DNA of 64,000 bases from Pseudohongiella nitratireducens (GCF_001642735.1 NZ_LWHM01000034.1:1-64000), one strand, 5' to 3'; shown: positions 46,795-57,282, numbered from the stretch's first letter. The notes: generated by a model not told the origin, from the letters alone. Translations and numbers: made by a program.

Positions 46795-47803
46795 ATTTTC
46801 CTGGCCCTGGATATTTGTGGTTCTGCCACTGCCATTTCTGGTTTACTGGATGCTGCCACGGGCACCACGCCAGGATGCCGCCCTGCGCGTGCCTTTTTTC
46901 CAGCAATTGCAGCAGTTGCATACAGATGCTGCCCATAAAATTGATCGCGCCAAGCTTAACCTGATTCTGTGCAGTATTATCTGGGTACTGGTCGTTATTG
47001 CCAGCGCCCGCCCGCAGTGGGTCGGTGAGCCCATACAGATCCCCACTACCGGTCGCGACATGATGCTGACCCTGGACATGTCAGGCAGTATGGAGGCCCG
47101 TGACATGTACCTGAATAACACACAACTATCGCGTTTCCAGGTGATGCAGGCCGTGATCAGTGATTTTGTGGAAAAACGCAATGGTGACCGACTGGGTCTG
47201 ACGCTGTTTGCCGCGCACGCCTATATGCTCACCCCGATGACGTTTGACCTGAACAGCGTTCAAACCATGGTGGAAGAGCTGGAAATCGGCATGATTGATG
47301 AGTCTGCAACTGCCATTGGTGACGCAATCGGTTTGAGTATCAAACACTTGCGACAGCAACCTGAAAACAACCGGATCCTGATTCTGTTAACCGACGGTAT
47401 TAACAATGCCGGCTCATTGACGCCAATCCAGGCGGCGCAACTGGCCCAGACAGAAGGCATCAAAATGCATATTGTCGGCGTTGCCTCGGATCAGTTTGGA
47501 CAACGCTCGCCTTTTGTTGCCCGCACTGGCGGTGCGGTTTCAGAGATTGATGATGAAGCCATGCGTGACGCGGCCGCCATGACCGGCGGCCTCTATTTCC
47601 GTGCCCGGACGCTGGAGGATATGGTCGATATCTACGACGAACTGGATCAGATGGAGCCCATTGAGCAGGACGAACAAACCTATCGCCCAATTACAGTGCT
47701 GTTCCACTGGCCACTGTCGCTGGCATTGCTGTTGAGTTTTGCCGTGGCCTTCCTGGCCATCCCGTCTGCCCTGTCCTTTGGTCGCGGGGGTGAAACTGCA
47801 TGA
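46787..47803 (+). CDS. VWA-domain membrane protein BatA
   Basis: N-terminal membrane helices (about 5-23 and 59-78), then a periplasmic von Willebrand A domain with an intact MIDAS (LTLDMSGSME) and LTDGINNAGS. A final membrane helix lies near 308-330 (LSLALLLSFAVAFLAIPSAL). This is the BatA layout from Bacteroides aerotolerance operons. It overlaps its neighbours by 8 and 4 bases. The intact MIDAS, with the altered one in BatB, suggests BatA is the metal-binding member of the pair. Confidence 0.92.
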   Translation: MLEFSWPWIFVVLPLPFLVYWMLPRAPRQDAALRVPFFQQLQQLHTDAAHKIDRAKLNLILCSIIWVLVVIASARPQWVGEPIQIPTTGRDMMLTLDMSGSMEARDMYLNNTQLSRFQVMQAVISDFVEKRNGDRLGLTLFAAHAYMLTPMTFDLNSVQTMVEELEIGMIDESATAIGDAIGLSIKHLRQQPENNRILILLTDGINNAGSLTPIQAAQLAQTEGIKMHIVGVASDQFGQRSPFVARTGGAVSEIDDEAMRDAAAMTGGLYFRARTLEDMVDIYDELDQMEPIEQDEQTYRPITVLFHWPLSLALLLSFAVAFLAIPSALSFGRGGETA

Positions 47804-49794
47804 ATGAATCCATGACCCTGATGCAGGCCCTGTCCAACTTTCACTTTCTGCGACCGCTATGGCTGCTGGCCCTGATCCCTGCCTTTTTCTTTTTCCGCCG
47901 CCTGTGGATTCTGGAATCCAGCAGCACAGCCTGGCAAAAAGTCATTGACCAGTCCCTGCTGCCTTACCTGCTGAAAGCCAGTCGACAGGCGAGCAAACGA
48001 CTTCCTCTTTATCTGTTATTAGGCGTATGGGTGGCCAGCATCATTGCACTGGCCGGTCCGACCTGGAAACAGCAGCCAGCACCTGTGCAGCAGCGCCAGG
48101 ATGCGCTGGTTATCGTGCTGGACCTGTCAGTACCAATGTTTGCCACCGATGAAGAACCCAACCGTATCACGGTCGCCAGGCGCAAGGTGCTTGATCTGCT
48201 TAACCAGCGGGTTGAAGGTCAAACCGGACTGGTGGTCTATGCCGGTGAAGCTCACATGGTAACGCCGTTGACCGATGACAGTGTCAGCATTCGCGCCATG
48301 GTGCCGGCCCTGACCCCCAACATCATGCCAGTACGCGGCAATAATCCGGCCCAGGCATTACAAATGGCCGTTAACCTGCTGAATGAGTCCAGTGTCAATT
48401 ATGGTCGTATCCTGCTGCTCTCTTCAGGTATTCCGGCAGATGGCAACCAGGCTATCAACGATGTCATGAATGGCGTCCCCTACCCGCTGCACGTCATCGG
48501 TGTTGGCACCGAGGAAGGCGCCACCATTCCAACATCAAACGGGCAGGTACTGCGCAATAACAGCGGTCAGCCCGTGATTGTTCAGATGAACCGCGACAAC
48601 CTGCAACGCATTGCTGAGTCAGCTCGCGGCCTGTATCACGATATTACCCTGGATGACGAAGACCTCAACCATGTGCTGGCGGAAAACCGCATGACTGATT
48701 CCGCGGACGACTACCAGGCCGCTGATGATGAGGTCGCACTCTGGGAAGATGCCGGCCCCTGGCTGATTCTGCTCGTACTGCCGCTGGCAGCGCTGTGCTT
48801 CCGCCGTGGCTGGGTGATGCAGTTGGCCCTGACCTGCGGCGCTACCTGGCTGGCCATGGCCGTGTTACCTGGCCAACCACTCCATGCCCAGGAAGCCAGC
48901 AATGAAAACAGTGCCCAGCAGTCACAGGATGGCAGTCCAGAAGAGATTGACCTGACTGACCCCCTGGCTAACCCGGAACTGCGCGAACAGTATTCACCGA
49001 ACAACCTGGAAGCTGGCGAAGGCATGCAGATACAGACCATCGGTAACACGCCTGAAGCACAAGGCGGCGCTGAGGAAACTGATCCTGGCTTCCGTTTGCG
49101 CGACCTGTTTCTGAACCGTGAGCAACGTGCCATGGAAGCATTGCAGGAAGAGCGCCCGGTTCAGGCCTCCCAATTGTTTGAAGACCCTGAATGGCGCGGT
49201 ACGGCTCACTACCGGGCAGGCAACTATGCCGCGGCCATTGCTGATTTCAGTGAGTCGAACGACATTGACTCACTCTATAACCTGGGCAACGCGCTCGCCT
49301 TTGCTGAACGCCTGCAGGAATCCATCGCCGCTTATACCCGTGTGCTGGAACTGAACCCGCAACACCAGGACGCGGCTCACAACAAAGCCATTGTTGAGGA
49401 CCTGCTGGAACAGCAGGAGCAACAGGAGCAGGAAGAACAAGAGCAGCAGGAAGAACAGGAACAGCAGGAATCCGCCGAAGCTGAAAGCGAAGAGAACCAG
49501 GACGAAAACGAGCCGCAGCTGGAACAGGATCAAGAGCAGCAGGAACAGGATCAGGACCAGGATCCACAGGATCAGGAAGCGCCTGAACAGGAAGAACAGC
49601 AAGATGCGGAGACTGACAACTCCCAGAAAAACCAGCGCAGCCAGAACTCTGAATTTGAAGAAGACCAGGAAACACTTGAGCAATTCCTGCGCCGCATCGA
49701 AGATGAGCCCGGTGAGCTCTTGCAACGCAAATTCCAATTTGAATCGCGTCGTCGCATGATGGAACGTCGTGCTGCAGAACAGGGGGCACGCTAA
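47800..49794 (+). CDS. VWA and TPR protein, BatB-BatC fusion
   Basis: A 664-residue membrane protein. N-terminal helices are near 19-33 and 70-86, followed by a VWA domain (about 100-290) and a third helix near 325-345. A cytoplasmic or periplasmic TPR segment lies near 465-540 (YRAGNYAAAIADF and LYNLGNALAFAERL). A long Glu/Gln-rich tail follows. Bacteroides encodes BatB and BatC separately; the fusion is common in gammaproteobacteria. The MIDAS reads D108-L-S110-V-P112 rather than DxSxS, so metal binding may be weakened. It overlaps batA by 4 nt and batD by 1 nt. Confidence 0.9.
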   Translation: MNESMTLMQALSNFHFLRPLWLLALIPAFFFFRRLWILESSSTAWQKVIDQSLLPYLLKASRQASKRLPLYLLLGVWVASIIALAGPTWKQQPAPVQQRQDALVIVLDLSVPMFATDEEPNRITVARRKVLDLLNQRVEGQTGLVVYAGEAHMVTPLTDDSVSIRAMVPALTPNIMPVRGNNPAQALQMAVNLLNESSVNYGRILLLSSGIPADGNQAINDVMNGVPYPLHVIGVGTEEGATIPTSNGQVLRNNSGQPVIVQMNRDNLQRIAESARGLYHDITLDDEDLNHVLAENRMTDSADDYQAADDEVALWEDAGPWLILLVLPLAALCFRRGWVMQLALTCGATWLAMAVLPGQPLHAQEASNENSAQQSQDGSPEEIDLTDPLANPELREQYSPNNLEAGEGMQIQTIGNTPEAQGGAEETDPGFRLRDLFLNREQRAMEALQEERPVQASQLFEDPEWRGTAHYRAGNYAAAIADFSESNDIDSLYNLGNALAFAERLQESIAAYTRVLELNPQHQDAAHNKAIVEDLLEQQEQQEQEEQEQQEEQEQQESAEAESEENQDENEPQLEQDQEQQEQDQDQDPQDQEAPEQEEQQDAETDNSQKNQRSQNSEFEEDQETLEQFLRRIEDEPGELLQRKFQFESRRRMMERRAAEQGAR

Positions 49795-51677
49795 TGGATT
49801 GCCTGAATACTGTCAGCTTCAACAGGATCTTCACGCGTATGGGACAGGCATTGGTCAGCAAACGGCCCGGGCAAAAAACCAGACAAAGTGTGCTTGCCCT
49901 GCTGCTTAGCGCCACTGCTTTGATCGTCAGTGTTGTCAGCCCAGTCGCCCTGGCCCAGACGGGTGATATTGAAGCCACCCTGACCCCCAAAGAATTGGTC
50001 CGTGGCGAAACCACCACGCTGACCATCCGTTCATTTGGTCAGCAAAGCGGTGTCACCATTGACCTGGATCCTTTGCGTGAACAGTTTGATATCATTTCCA
50101 GTCGCTCATCCAGCCACCTGCGTTCGGTTAATGGTCAGATCGAGTCCTGGACGGACTATATCCTGATACTGTTTCCGCGCGAACTTGGTGAACTGGAAGT
50201 GCCTTCCGTTTCAGTCGGCAACCAGCAAACCCCTTCGTTTGCCATTAATGTTGGCGAGATGCCCAACAATGGCCTAGAGCCTGGCCAGGAAGTCTACCTG
50301 GAAGCCGTGGTCAATAAAGAATCGGTATATGTGCAGGAACAGGTACTGTTTACCATTCGGCTCTACTACACCATTGCCGGTATCAGAAACCCGCACTTTA
50401 CAGAAATTGACCCTGAAAATGCGGTTATTCAGCAACTCGGCCAGCCCCACCAGTATGAGCGCCTGATAGACGGTGTGCGTTACGGTGTTTATGAAAAGAA
50501 TTACGTGATCTTTCCCCAGCGCAGCGGCAGCCTGAGCATCCCTGATATTGTCTTCCGTGGCGAAATAACCGACGGTTCCAGCAGCTTTGTCTTCCGGCAG
50601 CGAAATGTGCGCCCGGTCACTGCCTTTGCCACTGGCTATAATATTGATGTCAAGGAACGTCCGGCAGCATTCCCTGCGGATACGACCTGGTTGCCAGCCA
50701 GCAACCTGATTGTCGAAGAAACCTGGGACGGCGATATTGATTCACTGGAGCCGGGCGATTCCATCCAGCGCGAAGTCACGGTAACCGCCAATGGCCTGGA
50801 TGGCCCCGCTTTGCCTCCCTTTAATATCGGTGAAATTGACACCGTTAATGTCTACCCCAACCCCGGCGATGTCGACCGACGTATACAGGATGGCAATGTG
50901 GTCGGTACCCGTGTGGAAAGCTACGAAATGGTCGTAACAGAAGCCGGCCAGGTGACTGTTCCTGCCCTGGAAATCCCCTGGTGGGATACGGACACAGATT
51001 CCATGCAATATGCCACCCTGCCATCAACGACGTTCCGTGTGCATGCGACAGGCAGCCCTGAAGCCACTGACCCGGAAGAATTGCTGTCGCAAATGGGACG
51101 ACAAGGTAACGCCAACGCGATCGACCCGCTCATCACGCCACGACAGACTGAGGGCTGGATTCTGTACAGCTTGACCGCTGTTATCGCTGCTATTTTGCTC
51201 GGCATGTGGTGGCTATGGCGTCGACGCCTGCAACAGCTGGCGATGCTGGCAGCCAATCCGGAGCCGCCACGCCAGCCTGCATACCAGCGCCAGATTGACA
51301 TTGAAGCCGAAAGCGAAGCCTTTAATGAGCTACTCACGGCGATCAAACAAGGGGATGCACAGCAAATCCGTATTCGTCTGATTGCCTGGGGGCGCCAGTA
51401 TTACCAGGATCCTGGTCTGTACAACCTTGATGCGCTTTCACAGCGGTTGAATTCCGAGACCTTACAACGCGAGTTCAGAAAGTTGCAGGCCAGCCTCTAC
51501 GCCAGTCCGAAGGCAACAGATGACCTCAGCGCGAAAGGTGGAGAAGACAATGCTGCCAGCAGCGCCAATCAATGGCTGGCTTTGCAGGAAGCATTAATCG
51601 CCCTGCGTGACAGCCAGCGCAGTAAACAGCAACAGTACAATGCCAAATATTCGTTACCGCCACTGTATCGCCACTGA
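49794..51677 (+). CDS. BatD-family membrane protein (protein BatD)
   Basis: A 627-residue protein with an N-terminal leader whose hydrophobic core lies at about 33-52, ending PVALAQ. Beta-sandwich repeats of the oxygen-tolerance BatD type follow. One membrane helix lies near 459-478 (WILYSLTAVIAAILLGMWWL), with a cytoplasmic helical domain after it. The family motif VYVQEQVLFTIRLYY is present. It closes the moxR-bat operon. Bat proteins are linked to oxidative stress and envelope integrity, but the molecular activity is not known. Confidence 0.9.
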   Translation: MDCLNTVSFNRIFTRMGQALVSKRPGQKTRQSVLALLLSATALIVSVVSPVALAQTGDIEATLTPKELVRGETTTLTIRSFGQQSGVTIDLDPLREQFDIISSRSSSHLRSVNGQIESWTDYILILFPRELGELEVPSVSVGNQQTPSFAINVGEMPNNGLEPGQEVYLEAVVNKESVYVQEQVLFTIRLYYTIAGIRNPHFTEIDPENAVIQQLGQPHQYERLIDGVRYGVYEKNYVIFPQRSGSLSIPDIVFRGEITDGSSSFVFRQRNVRPVTAFATGYNIDVKERPAAFPADTTWLPASNLIVEETWDGDIDSLEPGDSIQREVTVTANGLDGPALPPFNIGEIDTVNVYPNPGDVDRRIQDGNVVGTRVESYEMVVTEAGQVTVPALEIPWWDTDTDSMQYATLPSTTFRVHATGSPEATDPEELLSQMGRQGNANAIDPLITPRQTEGWILYSLTAVIAAILLGMWWLWRRRLQQLAMLAANPEPPRQPAYQRQIDIEAESEAFNELLTAIKQGDAQQIRIRLIAWGRQYYQDPGLYNLDALSQRLNSETLQREFRKLQASLYASPKATDDLSAKGGEDNAASSANQWLALQEALIALRDSQRSKQQQYNAKYSLPPLYRH

Positions 51678-51710
51678 TAGCGATTCAGTGGCAGCAACCC
51701 AACCAATACC

Positions 51711-52076
51711 ATGAGCCAATCCTTAAAAGATCAACTTTCCAGTCTGGTATACAGCACCGAAAAGGGACGACTTTGCCCGGAATGTGGTGAGTCTGAGTGT
51801 GTCTGTCAGCAGCGCAAAGCGGAGACAGTCCTGGGTGATGGCAACGTAAAAATACGCCGCGAAAGCAAAGGCCGTAAAGGCAAAGGTGTGACCCTGGTAG
51901 AAGGGCTGGCCATGAATGCAGATGAATTGAAAACGCTGGCCAAGGCCCTGAAAACACACTGCGGCTGTGGCGGTGCGGTAAAAGCAGGCGTTATTGAAAT
52001 TCAGGGTGATAAGCGCGAAGCTGCACAAGCCTTTCTGGCCCAGCGCGGTATCAAGGCCAAGCTGGCAGGTGGCTAG
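51711..52076 (+). CDS. SUI1/eIF1-like translation factor (YciH family)
   Basis: A 121-residue protein with an N-terminal zinc-binding-like cysteine set (CPECGESECVC). A C-terminal SUI1 domain contains GKGVTLVEGLAM, LKTLAKALKTHCGCGGAVK and the VIEIQGDKREAAQAFL motif. E. coli YciH resembles eukaryotic eIF1 and can discriminate initiation complexes in vitro. It lies 33 nt after batD and is convergent with purF. Confidence 0.93.
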   Translation: MSQSLKDQLSSLVYSTEKGRLCPECGESECVCQQRKAETVLGDGNVKIRRESKGRKGKGVTLVEGLAMNADELKTLAKALKTHCGCGGAVKAGVIEIQGDKREAAQAFLAQRGIKAKLAGG

Positions 52077-52090
52077 ATCAACCACCTGCC
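52064..52090 (+). terminator. Hairpin across the end of the SUI1-like gene
   Basis: GGCAGGTGG (52064-52072) and CCACCTGCC (52082-52090) form a perfect 9-bp stem around a nine-base loop that includes the stop codon. It is followed only by CTTTC, so intrinsic termination would be weak. It may serve both convergent genes. Confidence 0.5.
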
Positions 52091-52108
52091 CTTTCGCCAG
52101 CAACAGAA

Positions 52109-53635
52109 TCAGGCCGCGTCGCTATCACGCTCATCGTCATCATGTTTCTGTTTACGGCTCTTCTCGCGCTGTTTTTTGGCCGCATCATTACGCGCTTCTT
52201 CCAACGCTTTCAGGTAAGCCTCATCAACATCACCCGTGATGTAGTGACCATCAAAAACCGCACAGTCGAACTGAGAGATTTCCGGGTTACCTTCACGCGC
52301 CGCTGCCACCAGATCCTCCAGGTCCTGAAAAATCAGCCAGTCAGCGCCAATCAGCGTCTGAACTTCCTCTTCCGTGCGTCCGTGGGCAATCAGTTCATTG
52401 GCCGACGGCATATCAATACCGTAAACATTAGGGTAGCGCACAGGCGGTGATGCTGATGCAAAATAGACATTCTTGGCACCCACATCACGGGCCATCTGAA
52501 TAATCTGCTTACAGGTAGTGCCGCGCACAATAGAGTCATCAACCAGCAGTACGTTCTTGCCCCGGAACTCCAGCTCAATGGCGTTAAGTTTCTGGCGCAC
52601 GGATTTTCGTCGTTCACTTTGCCCAGGCATGATAAATGTCCGGCCAATATAACGGTTTTTTACGAAGCCTTCGCGGTACTTCACGCCCAGGCAATTGGCC
52701 AGTTCCAGCGCTGAGGTCCGACTGGTATCAGGAATCGGGATAACCACATCAATATCATGGTCAGGCCGAAGACGTTTTACCTTATCAGCCAGACGCTCCC
52801 CCATACGCAAACGCGCTTTGTAAACAGAGATACTGTCCATCATGGAGTCAGGTCGCGCAAAATAAACATGTTCAAAAATACACGGCGTGATCGTTTTCGG
52901 TTCCGCGCAGACACGGGTATGCAAACCACCATTGACATCAATAAAGACAGCTTCACCAGGCGCCACGTCGCGTACAACAGTGAAGCCCTGCGAATCAAGT
53001 GCAACGCTTTCCGAAGCCAGCATATACTCGGCGTCGCCCTGTTTGTTTATGCGCTTGCCATAAACCAGCGGACGAATACCATGGGGGTCACGAAAACCGA
53101 CAATACCATACCCGCTGATCATCACCAGCGCGACATAACCACCGCGACAGCGTCGATGCAGCCCCTCCATAGCTTTGAAGACATCATCCGGCGTCGGAAC
53201 TTCCCGGCCTACCTGCACCAGCTCATGAGCAAAAATGTTAAGCAACACTTCAGAGTCGGAGTCGGTATTAATGTGACGAAGATCTTCGGAGTAGAGTTCT
53301 TTGGCAAGTTGCGCCGAGTTGGTCAGGTTGCCATTATGAGCCAGGGACAGACCGTAGGGGGAGTTAACATAGAAAGGCTGGGCCAGTGCGGGACTGGAAC
53401 TGCCTGCAGTTGGATAACGAACATGACCTATTCCCATATTACCCGTCAGGCGGCGCATGTGCCGGGTACGGAATACATCCTTGACCAGACCGTTATCCTT
53501 GCGAAGATTCAACTTTCCTTGATCGGAAGTCGCGATACCGGCAGCATCCTGTCCCCGGTGCTGTAACACGGTCAACGTATCGTAAAGCGTGACAGCAACA
53601 TCAGATTTGGCAACAACGCCAACTAAACCACACAT
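52109..53635 (-). CDS. purF: Amidophosphoribosyltransferase
   Basis: First enzyme of purine synthesis; makes phosphoribosylamine from PRPP and glutamine. Cys2 (MCGLVGVV) becomes the N-terminal nucleophile of the glutaminase domain after Met removal. The phosphoribosyltransferase domain has the PRPP loop [13 protein letters not shown]. The 508-residue length matches E. coli (505). The C-terminus is Lys/Asp-rich. It follows cvpA by 29 nt, the universal cvpA-purF pair. Confidence 0.97.
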   Translation of the reverse strand: MCGLVGVVAKSDVAVTLYDTLTVLQHRGQDAAGIATSDQGKLNLRKDNGLVKDVFRTRHMRRLTGNMGIGHVRYPTAGSSSPALAQPFYVNSPYGLSLAHNGNLTNSAQLAKELYSEDLRHINTDSDSEVLLNIFAHELVQVGREVPTPDDVFKAMEGLHRRCRGGYVALVMISGYGIVGFRDPHGIRPLVYGKRINKQGDAEYMLASESVALDSQGFTVVRDVAPGEAVFIDVNGGLHTRVCAEPKTITPCIFEHVYFARPDSMMDSISVYKARLRMGERLADKVKRLRPDHDIDVVIPIPDTSRTSALELANCLGVKYREGFVKNRYIGRTFIMPGQSERRKSVRQKLNAIELEFRGKNVLLVDDSIVRGTTCKQIIQMARDVGAKNVYFASASPPVRYPNVYGIDMPSANELIAHGRTEEEVQTLIGADWLIFQDLEDLVAAAREGNPEISQFDCAVFDGHYITGDVDEAYLKALEEARNDAAKKQREKSRKQKHDDDERDSDAA

Positions 53636-53664
53636 GCAAATAACTCCAAAAGACTAGCGAACGA

Positions 53665-54150
53665 TCAGGTCGCAGCGGATACGGGTTGCGTACCAGATTT
53701 GACCTGTACCCAATCAATCACCCCTTCTATATAAGGGAGGGTTAGGGATTCCTGCCACCAGGGTTCCTGTGAATAAACGCTGGCGGCGAAATAAACGACG
53801 ATGGCACAAATAACCACACCTCGGACCATACCAAAAGCGGCCCCAAGAATTCTGTCAGAGGCCTGCAAACCGGCAAAGTTCACCAGTCTGCTCATAAACG
53901 CATTAACGATTGAGCCACCTATCAGTACTGCAATCACTATGATTGCGAATGCCAGTGCATATTGCGCCGTTGCATTACTGGTGACTGAACCCAACATTGG
54001 GCTAAGCGAATCACTGTACTGGTAAGCGATAACGATGGCTGCTATCCATACCAGCAGTGACAATACTTCCTTGACCAAACCACGGGCGATACCAAAAAGC
54101 GAGGACAGGGCAATAACTGCCAATATCGCGATATCGACGAAGTTCAACAC
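53665..54150 (-). CDS. cvpA: CvpA family membrane protein
   Basis: A 161-residue inner-membrane protein with four hydrophobic helices. It opens LNFVDIAILAVIALSSLFGIARGLVKEVLSL, the CvpA signature. It is named for colicin V production in E. coli and also needed for bile resistance in enteric pathogens; the mechanism is unknown. The start is a GTG directly after the dedD stop. It is coupled with dedD and purF. Confidence 0.93.
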   Translation of the reverse strand: MLNFVDIAILAVIALSSLFGIARGLVKEVLSLLVWIAAIVIAYQYSDSLSPMLGSVTSNATAQYALAFAIIVIAVLIGGSIVNAFMSRLVNFAGLQASDRILGAAFGMVRGVVICAIVVYFAASVYSQEPWWQESLTLPYIEGVIDWVQVKSGTQPVSAAT

Positions 54151-54891
54151 TTAGGGTCCCTCGATCTCGTAACGAACAATCATGCCACTGAGGTCGTAAT
54201 CTGTTTTAACCTGTGCCAGTACACCCTGTGCTTCCTGACGGGAAATCAGGGGACCTACGAAAACTGCTGTCAGCTGTCGGCCGGAAGAACTGACCGGCCG
54301 GGTATAAGCGCGGTGTCCGCCGTCTGTCAGACGCTGCAACAGGTTGGCTGCATTGCTGGCATTACCGAAAGCGCCGACCCGAACACTCCACGCTTCGGGT
54401 AAGCCACTGACATCCAGACCTGGTTCGTCATTGCTAGCGGCATCAGCCACTTCAGTGTCAGGTTCAGCGGAATCATTTGCCGCCGAGCTGCCCGAAGCTG
54501 ACTCAGAGGGGGCTGCGGGTTGCTCAGCAGAACTGACCGTTTCGACGACTGGCTCGGATGTCGTTTCTGCATTGTTATCAGCATCCACCGAATCGGAGGA
54601 TGCATCAGAGGCCACAGACGTTGGATTCTGAGCCCCAGGTGCTAAGTTATCACTGTCCGGGGAATCATCCGACAGCGGGTCTCTGACCTGGATAGCTTCA
54701 CTATCGGCCTGGATCGTCGGGCGTTGCGGTAATTCGCGATTCGCTAACGGGCGCTCAGGGCGATCCGGTATATTGGTTTGCAGAGAGGATTGATAACTGC
54801 TCTCACCATCAAAGATGGCGGGCAGCAAAATGATGGCGACAATCGCAAGGACGACAGTGCCGATAATGCGTTGGCGGGTATTCTGGTTCAA
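54151..54891 (-). CDS. SPOR-domain protein (DedD-like)
   Basis: A cell-division-associated protein with an N-terminal membrane helix (RIIGTVVLAIVAIILLPAIF). A long acidic, Ser/Ala-rich linker follows (about 30-160 of this start), then a C-terminal SPOR domain (WSVRVGAFGNASNAANLLQRL, ending YDLSGMIVRYEIEGP) that binds denuded septal glycan. No good ATG fits: the ATG at 54942 lies 55 nt inside folC. A TTG at 54891 overlapping the folC stop has AGAGG ten bases upstream and starts at the conserved membrane helix. Position between folC and cvpA is the dedD locus. Confidence 0.85.
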   Translation of the reverse strand: MNQNTRQRIIGTVVLAIVAIILLPAIFDGESSYQSSLQTNIPDRPERPLANRELPQRPTIQADSEAIQVRDPLSDDSPDSDNLAPGAQNPTSVASDASSDSVDADNNAETTSEPVVETVSSAEQPAAPSESASGSSAANDSAEPDTEVADAASNDEPGLDVSGLPEAWSVRVGAFGNASNAANLLQRLTDGGHRAYTRPVSSSGRQLTAVFVGPLISRQEAQGVLAQVKTDYDLSGMIVRYEIEGP

Positions 54892-56348
54892 TGCAAGCAG
54901 GCCTCTGGCAGTATGCGTGCAACGGTAAAAAATGAGCCACAAACGACAATCAAATCTTCAGCACCAGCATCACTGAGTGCCTGTCCGAACCTGTCAGAAA
55001 CATCACAACCTGTATCAGGCCTGTCTGATGGAACAGCTGGAACAATATTTTCCAGCCTGGATTTGAGCTTGTCGGACAACTCGCTAGCCTTCATGCAACG
55101 CTGCATTTCGAGATCGCCAATATACCAGAAATCCACCTGGTTTTCTAAGCAGGAAACATAACCCAGGTGATCTTTATCTGCCATCATGGCCAGGACGACT
55201 CTAACCTGCCCTGTGAACGGCTGGCCGGTATGCTGAGAGCCCGGGTGGCTTAGTTTTTCTCGCCGACCTCTTTCTCGCCAAGTCCGGATTTCGTCAGCCA
55301 ATACAGCTGCTGCATGCGGATTGTGCGATACATCCAGCAGTACTGCAATGTTCATGTCAGATTTACTCGCCACCGCCTTTTGCAAACGACCAGGCAATGT
55401 TATCGCGGGCAGACAGCGTAGCAACGCTTCCGCCAGCGTAGCCTGGCTGGGCACAAGTCCACTCAGGCAGGCAGCCTGGATAGCCGAAGCGACATTATCC
55501 GGGTGTAGCGAACAAGGCGGCACTTCAACCTGCCAGGATTCCAGCGCCTGCGGGCTCAATGCTCCCGGCAGGGCCTGGCCATGCGAGCTATTGTTGTCCT
55601 GCCCCGCAGCCATGACCTGGCGGGCAATGGCTCTGCCCTGCCAGATTCGGCTCTGACCAGGCGCCCCGGGATGTGCCTGGCAATGAAAATCCTGGCCAAT
55701 CCGGTACAGGGGCACGGATAGTTCATCAGCAGTCACTATTAACGCAACCGGAGGATCGCGGTCAGCACAAACCGCAGGTTTGCCTGCCCTGAAGATACCG
55801 GCTTTTTCCCTGGCCACTGCATCGCGCGTATCTCCCAGCCATTCCTGATGATCCAGCTCAATGCTTGAGATTACCGCGACATCGGCATCAATCAGATTGA
55901 CAGCATCCAGCCTGCCACCCAGCCCTACTTCGAGCACAGCCACATCCAGCGGCTGACGGGCCATGAGCCAGAAAGCAGCCAGTGTGGTGAACTCAAAAAA
56001 ACTGAGGGAAGTGCCCTGACGGGCAGCCTCGACCACAGACAGGGCTTCACAAATGGCTTCATCGCTGGCTGGCTGACCATCCAGGGAAATCCGTTCATTG
56101 AATTGCAGCAAGTGAGGTGAGGTGTAGCTGGCACATCGGTAGCCAAGTTCACGAAACAGCTTGTCCAGAATCGCAACGTGACTGCCTTTGCCGTTCGTAC
56201 CGCTGACGGTAATGACAATCGGGGCAGGCCTGTCCAATGACAGGCGATCAGCTACCTGACGCAGCCGATCCAGTCCCATGTCAATTTCCCTGGGATGCAG
56301 TTGCTGAATGTAATCAAGCCACTGCGCCAGGTTGGCAGGTTGTGCCAT
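54888..56348 (-). CDS. folC: Bifunctional folylpolyglutamate/dihydrofolate synthase
   Basis: Adds glutamate to dihydropteroate and to reduced folates. It is a Mur-ligase-like fold with the P-loop ITVSGTNGKGSHVA, the signature LEVGLGGRLDAVN and the C-terminal domain motif LLDVSHNPHAA. I chose the ATG at 56348 (MAQPANLAQWLDYIQQLHP), four bases after the accD stop; the frame to 56429 lies within accD. At 486 residues it is longer than E. coli's 422, partly from a middle segment near SSHGQALPGALSPQAL. accD-folC-dedD order is conserved. Confidence 0.94.
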   Translation of the reverse strand: MAQPANLAQWLDYIQQLHPREIDMGLDRLRQVADRLSLDRPAPIVITVSGTNGKGSHVAILDKLFRELGYRCASYTSPHLLQFNERISLDGQPASDEAICEALSVVEAARQGTSLSFFEFTTLAAFWLMARQPLDVAVLEVGLGGRLDAVNLIDADVAVISSIELDHQEWLGDTRDAVAREKAGIFRAGKPAVCADRDPPVALIVTADELSVPLYRIGQDFHCQAHPGAPGQSRIWQGRAIARQVMAAGQDNNSSHGQALPGALSPQALESWQVEVPPCSLHPDNVASAIQAACLSGLVPSQATLAEALLRCLPAITLPGRLQKAVASKSDMNIAVLLDVSHNPHAAAVLADEIRTWRERGRREKLSHPGSQHTGQPFTGQVRVVLAMMADKDHLGYVSCLENQVDFWYIGDLEMQRCMKASELSDKLKSRLENIVPAVPSDRPDTGCDVSDRFGQALSDAGAEDLIVVCGSFFTVARILPEACLH

Positions 56349-56352
56349 CAGG

Positions 56353-57231
56353 TTATGCTGCCGGTTTATTTTGCAACAGCTTGGAAACCAGTCTGGTAAC
56401 CGTGTCGCGCATTTCCTTACGATGAACAATCATATCGATAGCACCATGCTCCAGCAGGAACTCGCTGCGCTGGAAACCTTCCGGCAATTTGACCCGTACG
56501 GTCTGACGAATCACATCCGGACCGGTAAATCCGACCAGAGCGCGCGGCTCGGCAATGTTGATATCACCCAGCATGGCCAGACTGGCAGACACACCACCGT
56601 AAACCGGATCAACCATGACCGAGATAAACGGCAGGCCTTCACTGCGCAGACGCTCCAGTGCGGCTGAGGTTTTTGCCATTTGCATCAGGGACACCAGCGC
56701 TTCCTGCATACGCGCACCACCACTGGTGGAGAAGCAGACAAAAGGCTGACGGTGTTCAATACAGGTATTGATCGCCTGAACAAACTTTTCACCCACCACA
56801 GCACCCATTGAGCCACCAATGAAGCCAAACTCAAATGCGGCAACCACCAGGTCCACTGTGTTTACCTTGCCCTGCATCACAATCAACGCATCTTTCTCGC
56901 CGGTAGAGCGTTGAGCGGCTGCAAGCCGGTCCTTGTATTTCTTCAGGTCCTTGAATTTGAGGATGTCCACTGGCTCAATATCGCTGAACAGTTCCTGCTG
57001 CTCATCGGTATCCAAAAACAGCTCAAGGCGACGACGTGCCGTGATTCGCATGTGGTGGTCACACTTGGGACATACTTCCAGGTTACGCTCCAGGTCCGGG
57101 CGATACAGCACGGCCTCACAGCGCGGACACTTCTTCCACAGCCCTTCCGGGACACTGGACTTCTGCTTGTTGCCCTCGTCGGCAGCGCTGTTACTACGGA
57201 TGGAAGGAAGGATCTTGTTAATCCAGCTCAT
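56353..57231 (-). CDS. accD: Acetyl-CoA carboxylase carboxyltransferase subunit beta
   Basis: With AccA, transfers CO2 from biotin to acetyl-CoA to make malonyl-CoA. The N-terminal zinc ribbon is CPRC...CPKC (about residues 35-57). The crotonase-like carboxyltransferase core has [31 protein letters not shown] and [19 protein letters not shown]. The 292-residue length is standard. It is followed within 4 nt by folC and preceded by trpA with a 51-nt gap. Confidence 0.97.
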   Translation of the reverse strand: MSWINKILPSIRSNSAADEGNKQKSSVPEGLWKKCPRCEAVLYRPDLERNLEVCPKCDHHMRITARRRLELFLDTDEQQELFSDIEPVDILKFKDLKKYKDRLAAAQRSTGEKDALIVMQGKVNTVDLVVAAFEFGFIGGSMGAVVGEKFVQAINTCIEHRQPFVCFSTSGGARMQEALVSLMQMAKTSAALERLRSEGLPFISVMVDPVYGGVSASLAMLGDINIAEPRALVGFTGPDVIRQTVRVKLPEGFQRSEFLLEHGAIDMIVHRKEMRDTVTRLVSKLLQNKPAA

Positions 57232-57282
57232 AATCTATTCCTGTCTGATCGACGCTATTGCTGCGTCACTATAACATGTTCG

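Noticed and set aside
49270-49737. 155-codon antisense frame rich in Leu/Phe opposite batB
   Set aside because: Mirror of the Glu/Gln-rich coding tail (GAG/CAG codons read as CTC/CTG); not a membrane protein gene.
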